Below are positions 1 through 9,723 of a stretch of 48,806 nucleotides of DNA, one piece after another. The position numbers and the translations under genes were made by a program. Source of the DNA: Bacteroidales bacterium (GTDB lineage: Bacteria; Bacteroidota; Bacteroidia; Bacteroidales; VadinHA17); assembly GCA_011620595.1 (NCBI GenBank), contig WOYX01000036.1, positions 1-48,806 on the forward strand, given 5' to 3'. Within the stretch, counting starts at the first letter, position 1; each line of letters begins with the position of its first letter. The notes beneath the pieces were generated by a model. That model was not told the DNA's origin, did not search any database, and saw only the letters and a program-made list of their open reading frames with translations.

Positions 1-128
1 CCGGGATCAGCAAGAGCCGCGCGACCAGCAGCAGAAATCCCAGGGCCAGCCGCAGCCCCACGATCAGCAGCCAAAACCCCGGGATCAGCAAGAGCCGCGC
101 GACCAGCAGCAGAAATCCCAGGGCCAGC
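1..128. repeat. 78-bp direct repeat inside rho
   Basis: Bases 1-50 recur exactly at 79-128 (period 78 bp = 26 codons), and the following ~28 bases of each unit are similar. The repeat is in frame with rho and encodes Q/D/R/P-rich sequence. More copies may lie upstream of the window. Confidence 0.85.
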
Positions 129-1750
129 AACAGACCCGCGATCAGCAGCACGGCCGGCAACAGCCTCAGGACCAGAGACAGGATCAGGGACAGGACCAGA
201 AGCAGGATCAGGGACAGGACCAGAGACAGGACCAGAGACAGGATCAGAGACAGGACCAGAGACAGGATCAGAGACAGGATCAGAAGCAGCAGTGGCAGCA
301 GCATCGCAGCAAGAGACCCCGTACATATAAGAACGAGCAGCAGGAACAGCGCAGGGGTGATGGTGAACGTCAGCAACCCTCTCCCTCCGCGGCTCCCGAT
401 AAGGAGGAGATACAGGAAGTGAGGATGTTGCTTGAAACAGACACTGCATCCGAGAATGATAATGACCTCCTCAGGTTCAACGAGCCCGAGACCGATACAA
501 ACGGCATCTCTGAGGCCGCAGCATCTGACAACACAGTAATCATTCCTCCTCCGACACCTGAACCCTCAGTCGTACATCATGATGCTCCCGCACCGGCAAG
601 AGAGGAGAAGAGGGAGAGAATGTACGACTTTGAAGGCGTCGTTGCCAACACCGGAGTACTGGAGATCATGCCTGACGGTTACGGTTTCCTGCGCTCACCT
701 GACTACAACTACCTGAGTTCCCCTGATGACATATATGTATCACAGTCGCAGATAAAGCTCTTCGGATTGAAGACCGGAGATACCATCAGGGGTACCATCC
801 GCCCTCCGCGGGAGGGAGAAAAGTATTTCCCGCTGATCAAGGTAGAAGAGATCAACGGCCGGACACCCGATTTCATTCGTGACCGTGTGCCGTTCGACTA
901 TCTGACGCCGCTCTTTCCCAATGAAAAATTCACCCTCTGCAAACCCGGCGAGGGTAATCTGTCAGTCCGGATAGTTGATATGTTCTGTCCCATCGGCAAG
1001 GGCCAGCGTGGCCTCATTGTGGCCCAGCCCAAGACCGGTAAGACCATCCTTCTCCAGGATATTGCCAACGCCATTGCCAAATTCCATCCGGAGGTATACC
1101 TCATGATACTGCTCATCGACGAGCGGCCCGAGGAGGTTACCGAGATGGCACGCAATGTCAATGCCGAGGTCATTGCATCAACCTTTGACGAGCCTGCCGA
1201 GAGACATGTACGTATTGCCACCATAGTGCAGGAGAAAGCCAAGAGGCTTGTGGAGTGCGGTCATGATGTCGTCATTCTGCTTGACTCCATCACCCGTCTT
1301 GCCAGGGCATTCAACACCATAGCACCGGCATCGGGCAAGGTGCTCTCGGGCGGCGTTGACTCCAACGCCCTTCATAAGCCCAAGAGGTTCTTCGGCGCGG
1401 CACGCAACATTGAGAACGGCGGCTCACTGACAATAATAGCCACGGCACTTACCGACACCGGGTCCAAGATGGACGACGTCATCTTTGAAGAGTTCAAGGG
1501 CACCGGCAACATGGAACTGCAGCTCGACCGCAAGCTCTCCAACAGGAGGATCTTCCCGTCGATTGACATTCCGGCCTCCAGCACCAGGCGTGAAGACCTT
1601 CTTCTTGAGAAGAACATGCTCAGCAAGATCTGGATACTGCGCAACTATCTGACCGACATGAACTCGGTGGAAGCCATGGAATTCCTGCGCGACAGGATAA
1701 CGCAAACGCGCTCCAACGAGGAGTTTCTGATTTCCATGAACAGTGAGTAA
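2..1750 (+). CDS. rho: Transcription termination factor Rho, 5' end beyond window
   Basis: Hexameric RNA helicase that ends transcription at Rho-dependent sites. The frame is open from base 2, so the ATG at 425 is not the true start and the N-terminal part lies outside the window. The first ~140 codons are low complexity, rich in Q, D and R, followed by an acidic/proline linker. An S1-like RNA-binding domain lies near 620-855 ([20 protein letters not shown]). The RecA-like ATPase follows, with P-loop AQPKTGKT at about 1022-1047 and Walker [11 protein letters not shown] near 1267-1296. The C-terminal part matches the usual end of Rho. The extended disordered N-terminal region is a feature of Bacteroidota Rho. 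Transcription is followed immediately by the nifJ promoter. Family assignment is certain; the full length is unknown. Confidence 0.97.
   Translation, partial: RDQQEPRDQQQKSQGQPQPHDQQPKPRDQQEPRDQQQKSQGQQQTRDQQHGRQQPQDQRQDQGQDQKQDQGQDQRQDQRQDQRQDQRQDQRQDQKQQWQQHRSKRPRTYKNEQQEQRRGDGERQQPSPSAAPDKEEIQEVRMLLETDTASENDNDLLRFNEPETDTNGISEAAASDNTVIIPPPTPEPSVVHHDAPAPAREEKRERMYDFEGVVANTGVLEIMPDGYGFLRSPDYNYLSSPDDIYVSQSQIKLFGLKTGDTIRGTIRPPREGEKYFPLIKVEEINGRTPDFIRDRVPFDYLTPLFPNEKFTLCKPGEGNLSVRIVDMFCPIGKGQRGLIVAQPKTGKTILLQDIANAIAKFHPEVYLMILLIDERPEEVTEMARNVNAEVIASTFDEPAERHVRIATIVQEKAKRLVECGHDVVILLDSITRLARAFNTIAPASGKVLSGGVDSNALHKPKRFFGAARNIENGGSLTIIATALTDTGSKMDDVIFEEFKGTGNMELQLDRKLSNRRIFPSIDIPASSTRREDLLLEKNMLSKIWILRNYLTDMNSVEAMEFLRDRITQTRSNEEFLISMNSE
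167..286. repeat. 12-bp minisatellite encoding (Q-D-Q-R/G/K)x10 in rho
   Basis: Ten consecutive 12-base units of the form CAG-GAY-CAG-RRR encode the tetrapeptides QDQR, QDQG or QDQK. The third base of the Asp codon and the last codon vary between units. Since 12 is a multiple of three, copy-number change would keep the frame. Confidence 0.9.
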
Positions 1751-1767
1751 ATCTCCCGGAAAATCGG

Positions 1768-1775
1768 TAACTTTG
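1768..1775 (+). promoter_or_regulatory. Candidate -7 box of nifJ promoter (TAACTTTG)
   Basis: Exact match to the Bacteroidota -7 consensus TAnnTTTG, 17 bases after the rho stop codon and about 53 bases before the nifJ ATG. No clear -33 TTTG at 19-21 bases. This suggests nifJ is transcribed separately from rho. Confidence 0.55.
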
Positions 1776-1828
1776 CGATTTATTTTTTCAATCAGCTTTA
1801 TTGACAATAAAAAATTTTATATTAAGAA

Positions 1829-4800
1829 ATGGCAACAAAGAAATTCATTACTTGTGACGGCAACCAGGCAGCATCGCACATTGCATATATGTTCAGCGAG
1901 GTGGCCTGTATCTATCCTATCACTCCCTCGTCAACCATGGCAGAGTATGTTGATGAGTGGGCTGCTCACGGGCTCAAAAACATGTTCGGTGAGGAGGTTA
2001 AGGTGGTTGAGATGCAGAGCGAAGCCGGTGCCGCAGGAGCTGTGCATGGCTCTCTGCAGTCGGGTGCCCTTACCTCAACATTCACCGCATCACAGGGTCT
2101 TCTGCTGATGATACCCAACATGTACAAGATATCGGGAGAGCTGCTCCCGGGCGTTTTCCACGTCAGCGCACGCACACTTGCAGCACATGCCCTCTCAATA
2201 TTTGGCGACCACAGTGACATATACGCCACACGCCAGACAGGGTTCGCAATGCTTGCCAGCGGCAGCGTACAGGAGATCATGGACCTTGCAGGTGTGGCAC
2301 ACCTGTCAGCCATTAAGTCGAGAGTGCCCTTCCTCCATTTCTTTGACGGCTTCCGTTCCTCCTCGGAGATACAGAAGATAGAAGCCATCGACATCGAAGA
2401 TATGAAGAAGCTGGTCGATATGGAATCCGTAAAACGTTTCCGCAATCAGGCTCTCAATCCTGAACACCCGGTCACAAGAGGCACAGCACAGAACCCTGAC
2501 ATCTTCTTTCAGGCCAGGGAGGCCTCAAACCCGTTCTATGAAAACCTTGACGACACTGTCAATGAATACATGGAGCAGATATCGGCCCTGACCGGGCGCG
2601 AATACAAGCCCTTCACCTACTATGGTGATCCCGCTGCAGAGCACATCATCATGGCTATGGGTTCGGTCACCGAGACCATCAGGGAGACCATCGACTACCT
2701 TGCTGCAACGAAGGGCAGCAAGCTGGGGCTCATCACCGTTCATCTCTACAGGCCCTTCTCGGCAAAATATCTCCTGAACGTGCTTCCTGAAAAGGTAAAA
2801 ACGATTACTGTACTTGACCGCACCAAGGAACCGGGAGCCAACGGAGAACCGCTCTATCTTGACGTTAAGGATGTGTTCTATGACAGGGATGTACGTCCGG
2901 TCATCATCGGCGGACGCTACGGTCTGAGCTCGAAAGATACCACCCCGTCACAGATTATCTCCGTCTTCGATAACATGGAGAAGGAGAAGCCGATGAACCA
3001 GTTCACCGTAGGGATTAAGGACGATGTGACCTTCAGGTCGCTGCCCCTGCTTCCCGAGATCAACGTCAGTGACAGGAGCACCTATTCAGCCAAGTTCTTC
3101 GGACTTGGGTCTGACGGTACCGTCGGTGCCAACAAGAACTCCATCAAGATCATAGGTGAGACCACCGACAAATATTGCCAGGCCTACTTCGCCTATGACT
3201 CCAAGAAGTCGGGCGGTATTACCGTCTCGCACCTCAGGTTCGGAGACAAGCCCATCCGTTCGCCCTACCTGGTCAACACACCCGATTTCGTCGCGTGCCA
3301 TGTTCCGGCATACCTTGACAAGTATGACATGCTCAAGGGGCTGAAGAAAGGCGGCATCTTCCTTCTCAACTCCATCTGGGATGCAGAGGAGACCAGGAGC
3401 AAGCTTCCCGACCACATGAAGAGATACCTGGCAGAAAACAACATAGATTTCTACATCATCAATGCCACCGAGATAGCTGAGGATATTGGCCTCGGAACAC
3501 GTACCAACACCATCATGCAGAGTGCCTTCTTCAAGGTGGCGGAGGTGATTCCCTACAAGCTTGCCATCGATGAGATGAAGCATGCTGTTATAAAAGCCTA
3601 CGGTAAGAAGGGCGAGAACATTGTGAAGATGAACAATGAAGCCATTGACCGCGGTGGCATGGTCACAAAGGTTGAGATACCTGCCGAGTGGGCATCAATG
3701 AAGGTTGCTCCTCCTGCTGTTGACGGCAAGAGACCGGAATTCATACGTGATGTTGCTGACGTCATTAACAGCCAGCGCGGTGACGATCTTCCCGTCAGCG
3801 TCTTCGTCGGGCGTGAAGACGGCACCTTTCCTGCCGGCACGGCTGCCTGGGAGAAGAGGGGAATAGCGGTCAACGTGCCCGAGTGGCAGATCGATCCCTG
3901 TACCCAGTGCAACCAATGCTCGTACGTATGTCCTCACGCTGCCATCCGTCCCTTCCTCCTTACTGATGAAGAGCTGGCTGCAGCACCTGAAGGCATCACC
4001 GCCAAACAGGGTATCGGAAACACCAAAACACACAAGTTCAGGATACAGGTGAGCGTCCTCGACTGTACCGGCTGCGGCAACTGCGCCGACGTCTGTCCGT
4101 CAAAGGAGAAGGCTCTCATCATGAAGCCGCTTGAGTCACAGATGCACCAGGCCGACTTCTGGACCTACATGCATGAAGTGGTAGGATACAAGGATACCCT
4201 TGTTGACAAGTACACCAACGTCAAGAACTCGCAGTTTGCACAGCCGCTCTTTGAGTTCTCGGGAGCGTGCGCTGGATGCGGCGAGACACCCTATATAAAG
4301 GCTATCACCCAACTCTTTGGTGACCGGATGGTCATATCCAATGCTACGGGATGCTCGTCGATCTACGGCGGATCGGCACCTTCGATGCCCTATACCGTTA
4401 ACAGGAACGGCAACGGTCCGGCATGGGCCAACTCCCTCTTCGAAGACAACGCGGAGTATGGCTTCGGACTGATGCTGGGAGCTACACGCATCAGGCAACG
4501 TATTGAGCGCCTGATGAAGGAGAACATCGATGGCGGCCTTGCCCCTGATACCGTGGCTGCTTTCAACGAATGGATCGCTGAAAAGAACAATGCCAAAACC
4601 AGCAGGAGCGCATCTGAGAAGGTGATCGCCGCCTGTGAGAAGGATAAGGCCCCGGTATGTAAGGAGATACTCGACCTGAAGCAATACCTCGTCAAAAAGT
4701 CGTACTGGGTCTTCGGCGGTGACGGATGGGCATACGACATCGGTTATGGCGGCCTTGACCATGTGCTTGCCTCTGGAGAAGATATCAACCTCCTGGTGCT

Positions 4801-5389
4801 TGACACCGAGGTCTACTCGAACACCGGAGGCCAGGCTTCCAAGTCGACCCCCGCAGGTGCCGTGGCCAAGTTTGCAGCATCGGGAAAGAAGATACGCAAG
4901 AAGGACCTGGGACAGATGGCCATGACCTACGGTTATGTCTACGTAGCACAGGTAGCCATGGGAGCCAGCCAGAACCAGTACTTCAAGGCCATTCGTGAGG
5001 CTGAGGAGTTCCCCGGCCCGTCACTCATCATAGCCTACTCTCCCTGTATCAACCACGGCCTCCGCAAAGGCATGGGCAAGGCGCAGGAACAGGAGAAGGA
5101 TGCAGTGACAGCAGGTTACTGGCATCTCTACAGGAACGACCCGCGTCTTGAGGCACAGGGCAAGAACCCCTTCCAGCTCGACTCCAAGGAGCCCGACTGG
5201 AGCAAGTTCCAGGATTTCCTCAAGTCGGAGGTACGCTATACCGCACTCCTGAAGGAGTTCCCACAGGAAGCTGAAATACTCTTCAAGCAGGCCGAGGAGA
5301 ATTCCAAATGGAGATATGAAAGCTACAAACGGCTCTCGGAGATGGAGTACGGAACCGTCGTAGAAGAGGTAAAGGAAAAGACAGAATAA
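1829..5389 (+). CDS. nifJ: Pyruvate:ferredoxin (flavodoxin) oxidoreductase
   Basis: Single-chain enzyme that oxidises pyruvate with CoA to acetyl-CoA and CO2 and reduces ferredoxin, the main pyruvate outlet in anaerobes. At 1186 residues it has the usual length. The N-terminal half holds the pyrimidine-binding and CoA/gamma domains. A two-cluster ferredoxin domain follows (CTQCNQCSYVCP near residue 690 and CTGCGNCADVCP near 746). A further cluster Cys is in CAGCGETP near 813. The thiamine diphosphate site is GDGWAYDIGYGG near 964 with NTGGQASKSTP after it. ATG at 1829 gives the standard N terminus. It has its own promoter and terminator, so it is probably monocistronic. It indicates fermentative, anaerobic metabolism. 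Confidence 0.97.
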   Translation: MATKKFITCDGNQAASHIAYMFSEVACIYPITPSSTMAEYVDEWAAHGLKNMFGEEVKVVEMQSEAGAAGAVHGSLQSGALTSTFTASQGLLLMIPNMYKISGELLPGVFHVSARTLAAHALSIFGDHSDIYATRQTGFAMLASGSVQEIMDLAGVAHLSAIKSRVPFLHFFDGFRSSSEIQKIEAIDIEDMKKLVDMESVKRFRNQALNPEHPVTRGTAQNPDIFFQAREASNPFYENLDDTVNEYMEQISALTGREYKPFTYYGDPAAEHIIMAMGSVTETIRETIDYLAATKGSKLGLITVHLYRPFSAKYLLNVLPEKVKTITVLDRTKEPGANGEPLYLDVKDVFYDRDVRPVIIGGRYGLSSKDTTPSQIISVFDNMEKEKPMNQFTVGIKDDVTFRSLPLLPEINVSDRSTYSAKFFGLGSDGTVGANKNSIKIIGETTDKYCQAYFAYDSKKSGGITVSHLRFGDKPIRSPYLVNTPDFVACHVPAYLDKYDMLKGLKKGGIFLLNSIWDAEETRSKLPDHMKRYLAENNIDFYIINATEIAEDIGLGTRTNTIMQSAFFKVAEVIPYKLAIDEMKHAVIKAYGKKGENIVKMNNEAIDRGGMVTKVEIPAEWASMKVAPPAVDGKRPEFIRDVADVINSQRGDDLPVSVFVGREDGTFPAGTAAWEKRGIAVNVPEWQIDPCTQCNQCSYVCPHAAIRPFLLTDEELAAAPEGITAKQGIGNTKTHKFRIQVSVLDCTGCGNCADVCPSKEKALIMKPLESQMHQADFWTYMHEVVGYKDTLVDKYTNVKNSQFAQPLFEFSGACAGCGETPYIKAITQLFGDRMVISNATGCSSIYGGSAPSMPYTVNRNGNGPAWANSLFEDNAEYGFGLMLGATRIRQRIERLMKENIDGGLAPDTVAAFNEWIAEKNNAKTSRSASEKVIAACEKDKAPVCKEILDLKQYLVKKSYWVFGGDGWAYDIGYGGLDHVLASGEDINLLVLDTEVYSNTGGQASKSTPAGAVAKFAASGKKIRKKDLGQMAMTYGYVYVAQVAMGASQNQYFKAIREAEEFPGPSLIIAYSPCINHGLRKGMGKAQEQEKDAVTAGYWHLYRNDPRLEAQGKNPFQLDSKEPDWSKFQDFLKSEVRYTALLKEFPQEAEILFKQAEENSKWRYESYKRLSEMEYGTVVEEVKEKTE

Positions 5390-5409
5390 ATTGTCTTTGC
5401 AATAATCAG

Positions 5410-5439
5410 GAGAGCCGGAGAGACCGGCTCTCTTTTTTT
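5410..5439 (+). terminator. Rho-independent terminator of nifJ
   Basis: A 9-bp GC-rich stem (5410-5418 with 5424-5432) with a 5-base loop is followed by seven T residues, 21 bases after the nifJ stop codon. Confidence 0.9.
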
Positions 5440-5455
5440 AGTTGCTGTAAACCGA

Positions 5456-5463
5456 TAACTTTG
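5456..5463 (+). promoter_or_regulatory. Candidate -7 box of ruvX-def promoter (TAACTTTG)
   Basis: Exact TAnnTTTG match between the nifJ terminator and the ruvX start, about 62 bases upstream of the TTG start codon. The -33 element is not convincing. Confidence 0.5.
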
Positions 5464-5524
5464 CACCCGGATTCAGTTCCTTCGGAAGGAGAAACTGTAA
5501 AACTAAAAGCGAAATACGAAACCA

Positions 5525-5959
5525 TTGAGCAGGGCATTGGCGATTGACTACGGAAGAAAACGCTGCGGACTGGCGGTGACTGACCCGATGAGGATCATTG
5601 CCTCGCCACTTGCCACCGTCCCCTCAGGCCAGCTCGAAGCCTTCCTTAAGGATTACCTCTTCAGGGAAAATGTGACAGATGTTATCATTGGGTATCCGGT
5701 TACCGTGAACAATCAGCCCAGTGAAAGTGTAAAGTACATTGATCCGTTCATTAAGAGGTTCAGGAAGATCTTTCCGACGGTGGCGCTTCATCTTGCCGAT
5801 GAACGCTTTACGTCGCAGATAGCCATGAACGCGATAATTGACGGTGGAGTAAAGAGGAGCGGCAGGCGCGACAAGGCACTGGTTGACCGCATAAGTGCGT
5901 CAATCATACTCCAGTCATGGCTGACCCTCAGTGAGAACAACAAAAAAAGAGAACAATGA
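5525..5959 (+). CDS. ruvX: YqgF/RuvX family putative Holliday junction resolvase or pre-16S rRNA nuclease
   Basis: RNase H-like nuclease of 144 residues, the usual size of YqgF proteins, which are linked to 16S rRNA 5'-end maturation and possibly recombination. The first strand carries the catalytic Asp in AIDYGRKRCGLAVTD, followed by the family's IIGYPV segment, DERFTS (acidic residue and helix) and a C-terminal VDRISASIILQSW with the last Asp. The start is TTG at 5525: the frame has a stop at 5504 and no ATG ahead of the conserved core. The stop codon overlaps the def start (ATGA, 5956-5959), so the two are translationally coupled. Confidence 0.92.
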   Translation: MSRALAIDYGRKRCGLAVTDPMRIIASPLATVPSGQLEAFLKDYLFRENVTDVIIGYPVTVNNQPSESVKYIDPFIKRFRKIFPTVALHLADERFTSQIAMNAIIDGGVKRSGRRDKALVDRISASIILQSWLTLSENNKKREQ

Positions 5960-6516
5960 CATATCCGATCTACGTATACGGCCATCCGGTACTCCGCAAG
6001 GTTACACGCGATATAGAGCGTGAATATCCGGACCTTGACACCCTCATAGCCGACATGTTCGAGACTATGTACCAATCTGATGGTCTGGGTCTTGCAGCGC
6101 CACAGATAGGAAAATCAATAAGGCTGTTTGTCATCGACGGTGAGCCTCTGGCTGAAGACCACCCTGAGATGAAGGGTTTCAAGCAGGCCTTCATCAATCC
6201 GCAGGTGAAGGAGCGCAAGGGTGACAGGGTGCCAATGAATGAAGGATGCCTCAGCATACCGGGCATACACGAGGAGGTGGACCGTGAGTCACTGGTGAGG
6301 ATACAGTATTACGACCAGGAGTGGAATTTTCACGACGAGGTTTATAATGGTTACACGGCGAGGGTTGTGCTTCATGAATATGACCATCTTGACGGAGTGC
6401 TGTTCACCGACAGGCTGCACCCGCTGCGCCGCAGGCTTCTGCGGGGAAAGCTGAATGATATAAGCAAAGGCCGTTTCGAGGCTGACTACCGTACCGTCCT
6501 GCCCAACGGAAGATGA
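5956..6516 (+). CDS. def: Peptide deformylase
   Basis: Removes the formyl group from nascent N-terminal methionine using a bound divalent metal. The 186-residue protein has all three family motifs: GLGLAAPQIG, EGCLSIPG (metal-binding Cys) and HEYDHLDG (the two metal His and the catalytic Glu). The ATG overlaps the ruvX stop by four bases; ruvX-def pairing is common in this phylum. The C-terminal tail beyond motif 3 (LRRRLLRGKLNDISKGR) is basic, as usual for Bacteroidota members. Confidence 0.96.
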   Translation: MTYPIYVYGHPVLRKVTRDIEREYPDLDTLIADMFETMYQSDGLGLAAPQIGKSIRLFVIDGEPLAEDHPEMKGFKQAFINPQVKERKGDRVPMNEGCLSIPGIHEEVDRESLVRIQYYDQEWNFHDEVYNGYTARVVLHEYDHLDGVLFTDRLHPLRRRLLRGKLNDISKGRFEADYRTVLPNGR

Positions 6517-6526
6517 CCGTGGGGTG

Positions 6527-6557
6527 TTGACTTTTTTTCACGATTAATTTATCTTTA
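6527..6557 (+). promoter_or_regulatory. Candidate comEC promoter (TTG-N20-TATCTTTA)
   Basis: TTG at 6527-6529 and TATCTTTA at 6550-6557 are spaced by 20 bases, which is the Bacteroidota arrangement with one mismatch in the -7 box. It lies about 21 bases before the GTG start of the ComEC gene. Confidence 0.5.
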
Positions 6558-6578
6558 CCGGGTCTAAAGCTGTGACCC

Positions 6579-8315
6579 GTGCATATCAGGGAGATACCGT
6601 TCCTGAGACTGTTTGTGCCGTTGTGTGGAGGCGTGATCGTGGCTGATCTGCTGCCGCGCTTTGCCGTGGCAGCAGGCATCACCGCCATGATCGCCTTTGT
6701 TGTCATGACATTGCGGCTCAGCAGGAAAGAATATTCCTCCGACACTCTCTTCGGAGCTCTGCTTGCCATTTTCATTTTTACAGCGGGTTACCTTCTCCGT
6801 CATAATGACCTCAGGCGCTGCGGTCATCTTGAGGAGAGCCGCCAGACCGTTACCGTAAGGCTGTCGGAATACCCCCATAAAAAGAATGCCAGCTATTCCT
6901 TCAGGGCAGCCATCATCAGCGTGGCCGGCAGCGACGGTCTCACGGCGCCACGAGGCTCTCTTCTTCTCTATTTCATAAGCGACACCCTCCCCTCGCGCTG
7001 GCAGCCCGGTGATCAGCTGCGGCTGCATCTCACCCCGCGAATGATACGAAACAGCGGCAACCCCTGCGAGTTCAACTACAGTCGCTACATGGAGGGCCGG
7101 GGCATCAGGTACACCGGCTTCTTCAGAGCAAGGGACATTATCAGCCACCTGCCGGCTGCCAGGCTGACGGTCAGGGAGAGGTCGCAGAGAACGGCACACG
7201 CACTGATAGCACTCTTTGCCAAAGCAGGACTCCGTAATGAGGGGCTGGGTGTGGTCACAGCCCTCACCCTGGGCGACAGGGATCTGCTTGACAGGGAACA
7301 CCTGGATGCCTTTGCAAGATCAGGGGTCATGCATATCATGGCCGTATCAGGACTGCATGTGGGGATGATCAGCATGGCGCTCTCATGGATGCTCTTCTTC
7401 CTGCGGGGCAGGCTGAAGCCGCTGAAGACAGTGATAACGGTACCCCTGCTTTGGGGATTTGCCTTTATCACGGGCCTGTCACCGTCGGTACTGCGTGCCA
7501 CGATCATGTTTACCTTCCTCCAGGCTGGCACCCTCACCCGGCGTCCGGCCTCATCCATGAACAACCTGCTGGCATCGGCCTTTATCATGACAGCGGCACG
7601 ACCGGCAGTACTGTTCGAGGCTGGCTTTCAACTGTCATACCTTGCCGTGGCTTTTATCATACTCTTCTACAACCGCTTCTCCGGACTCATCAGGCCGGGC
7701 AACAGGGTCATCCGGTATATCTGGCAGGTGACGGCACTGTCACTGGTGGCACAGGCTGGCACCATGGCACTGACAGTGAGGCTTTTCAATATCTTTCCGC
7801 TCCTCTTCCCGCTGTCAAACATACTGGTAGTACCCATTACGTTCCTGGTGCTCATGCTGACACTGTTGCTCATTGTTACCAGCCCCATCCCCTTCCTGTC
7901 GTCCTTCACGGCTTTGCTTCTTGACTGGATTGCCGGACTGATGCTGCGCATAACAGGCACCATTGGTTCCGTTGACCGGGCAGTGCTGGGCGACATAGGC
8001 TTCACTGCCGCCGAGACAATGCTCCTGACAGTGGCCATGGCGCTCCTCCTGGCGTCCCTGCTAAGGGTATACAGGATCACCGTGAGACCCTTCATCGTTG
8101 CAGCACTGCTCTTTGCTGTCTGCAACACCTTCAAGATCAGCCTGGAGAGCAATAAAGAGGGACCGGTAACATACAATATCCGGGGGAGCGAACTGAAGGC
8201 ATGGCAGCAGGGCCGTTTGCTTCTGGTTACTTCCTCCGACGGCACCGTACCGGCCGAGGTAAGAAAGCATGCTGCCATCCGGGGCCTTAAGATTGAGGTG
8301 ATTGAACCCGGTTAA
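6579..8315 (+). CDS. comEC: ComEC/Rec2-family DNA uptake channel protein
   Basis: Inner-membrane protein of the family that carries single-stranded DNA into the cell during transformation. The 578-residue protein begins with two or three membrane helices and a DUF4131-like soluble part. The Competence domain follows, with the family signature GVMHIMAVSGLHVGMI near residue 249 and many hydrophobic helices to about residue 510. The C terminus is short and has no metallo-beta-lactamase domain (no HxHxDH), unlike the long ComEC of Bacillus. The start is GTG at 6579. The other competence genes are not in the window, so real transformability is not shown. Confidence 0.88.
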   Translation: MHIREIPFLRLFVPLCGGVIVADLLPRFAVAAGITAMIAFVVMTLRLSRKEYSSDTLFGALLAIFIFTAGYLLRHNDLRRCGHLEESRQTVTVRLSEYPHKKNASYSFRAAIISVAGSDGLTAPRGSLLLYFISDTLPSRWQPGDQLRLHLTPRMIRNSGNPCEFNYSRYMEGRGIRYTGFFRARDIISHLPAARLTVRERSQRTAHALIALFAKAGLRNEGLGVVTALTLGDRDLLDREHLDAFARSGVMHIMAVSGLHVGMISMALSWMLFFLRGRLKPLKTVITVPLLWGFAFITGLSPSVLRATIMFTFLQAGTLTRRPASSMNNLLASAFIMTAARPAVLFEAGFQLSYLAVAFIILFYNRFSGLIRPGNRVIRYIWQVTALSLVAQAGTMALTVRLFNIFPLLFPLSNILVVPITFLVLMLTLLLIVTSPIPFLSSFTALLLDWIAGLMLRITGTIGSVDRAVLGDIGFTAAETMLLTVAMALLLASLLRVYRITVRPFIVAALLFAVCNTFKISLESNKEGPVTYNIRGSELKAWQQGRLLLVTSSDGTVPAEVRKHAAIRGLKIEVIEPG

Positions 8316-8328
8316 CATATCTTTTGAT

Positions 8329-8336
8329 TAACTTTG
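8329..8336 (+). promoter_or_regulatory. Candidate -7 box of trkA promoter (TAACTTTG)
   Basis: Exact TAnnTTTG match, 13 bases after the comEC stop and 22 bases before the trkA ATG. It separates trkA from comEC. Confidence 0.5.
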
Positions 8337-8358
8337 TCGCGACCATAGTAATTCATAG

Positions 8359-9711
8359 ATGAGAATAGTCATTGCCGGCGCAGGAGAGGTAGGCACCCAT
8401 CTTGCAAAAATGCTCTCGCAGAGCGAACACGAGATCATACTAATTGATACAGAAGTTGAGAGGCTCACCCCTATTGACTCATCCATTGATGTTCTGACAT
8501 ATGAAGGATCGGCCACCTCCCTCAACATACTTAAGGAGGCTCTCAAGAATAACACCGATCTCTTCATAGCGGTGGCACACTATGAGGATACCAACATCAG
8601 CGCCTCCATCCTGGCAAAGAAACTGGGAGCCAAGAAGGTGATTGCGCGTGTTGACAACATGGAATACCTTGAACGGAACAACAAGGAGTTCTTCAGGTCA
8701 ATAGGTGTTGATCATATGATATACCCCGAGCTAATCGCTGCCAAGGAGGTCATCAGCCTGCTTAAGGAGACCGGCACCACCGAGTTCATGGACTTTGCCG
8801 GAGGGTTGCTGTCTCTCTTTGTGCAGAAGCTTGAAAAAAATGCCCCTGTCCTTAACAAAAGGATTGAGGAGGTCTCCAATACCCTGGGGCCGATCGAGTA
8901 CCGTGCCGTTGCTATAAAGAGGCATGAGCATACTATCATCCCGCGTGGCAAGGAAGAGTTTCTTGACGGTGACCTGGCCTTCGTCATATCAACACGTGAA
9001 GGCATCGCTGACATGATGAAGTTCTCCGGGAAGAAGAATGTGGAGGCCAAGAGCATTATGATTTTGGGAGGGAGCCGTGTCGGCAGGCATATAGCCCAGA
9101 AGCTTCAGAACTACTGCCAGGTGAAGCTTATAGATTACGACCTGGAGAAATGTCGTGATCTGGCCGAGGACCTTGAGGACACCCTGGTTATCAACGGCGA
9201 CGGCCGCGACGGGGACCTGCTGGCCGAGGAGGGGCTTCAGAACATGGATGCCTTTGTGGCTGTCACCGGAAACTCTGAGACAAATATTCTCTCATGCCTC
9301 CTGGCCAAGAAGATAGGTGTGATGAAGACGATCGCCGAGGTTGAGAATATGGAGTACATCAACCTGGCAGAGAACTCGGGCATAGATACCATCATCAACA
9401 AGAAGATAGCCACCGCCAGCCGCATCTTCCGTCATACGATGAACCCGAATGTCACCCAGGTAAAGATGATGACGGGCACCGATGCCGAGGTTATCGAATA
9501 CAATGTCCCTGAGGGTGCCCTCATCACCTCCGGGCCGCTGAAGCTCATCGATTTTCCCAGAGATGCAATTGTTGGAGGGGGCATACGCAAGTATAAGCCT
9601 TACATAGCCACCGGTGATACACTGATACAGGCAGGTGACAAGGTGGTGGTCTTCGCACTGCCGTCAGCCTTTGACAAGCTTAACAAGTTTTTTACCGGCG
9701 ACAGGAAATAA
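8359..9711 (+). CDS. trkA: Trk potassium uptake regulatory subunit TrkA
   Basis: Cytoplasmic NAD(H)-binding subunit that gates a Trk-type potassium channel. The 450 residues form two tandem RCK modules. The first opens with the dinucleotide fold GAGEVGTHLAKML at residue 7, the second with GGSRVGRHIAQKL near residue 235. Each is followed by a TrkA-C ligand-binding domain. The membrane subunit TrkH is often adjacent, but the next gene here is unrelated and on the other strand, so trkH must lie elsewhere. The start at 8359 gives the exact family N terminus. Confidence 0.94.
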   Translation: MRIVIAGAGEVGTHLAKMLSQSEHEIILIDTEVERLTPIDSSIDVLTYEGSATSLNILKEALKNNTDLFIAVAHYEDTNISASILAKKLGAKKVIARVDNMEYLERNNKEFFRSIGVDHMIYPELIAAKEVISLLKETGTTEFMDFAGGLLSLFVQKLEKNAPVLNKRIEEVSNTLGPIEYRAVAIKRHEHTIIPRGKEEFLDGDLAFVISTREGIADMMKFSGKKNVEAKSIMILGGSRVGRHIAQKLQNYCQVKLIDYDLEKCRDLAEDLEDTLVINGDGRDGDLLAEEGLQNMDAFVAVTGNSETNILSCLLAKKIGVMKTIAEVENMEYINLAENSGIDTIINKKIATASRIFRHTMNPNVTQVKMMTGTDAEVIEYNVPEGALITSGPLKLIDFPRDAIVGGGIRKYKPYIATGDTLIQAGDKVVVFALPSAFDKLNKFFTGDRK

Positions 9712-9723
9712 GGCTCGGGGATT

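Noticed and set aside
4136-4762. 208-codon minus-strand open frame
   Set aside because: Antisense of nifJ; no recognisable motifs.
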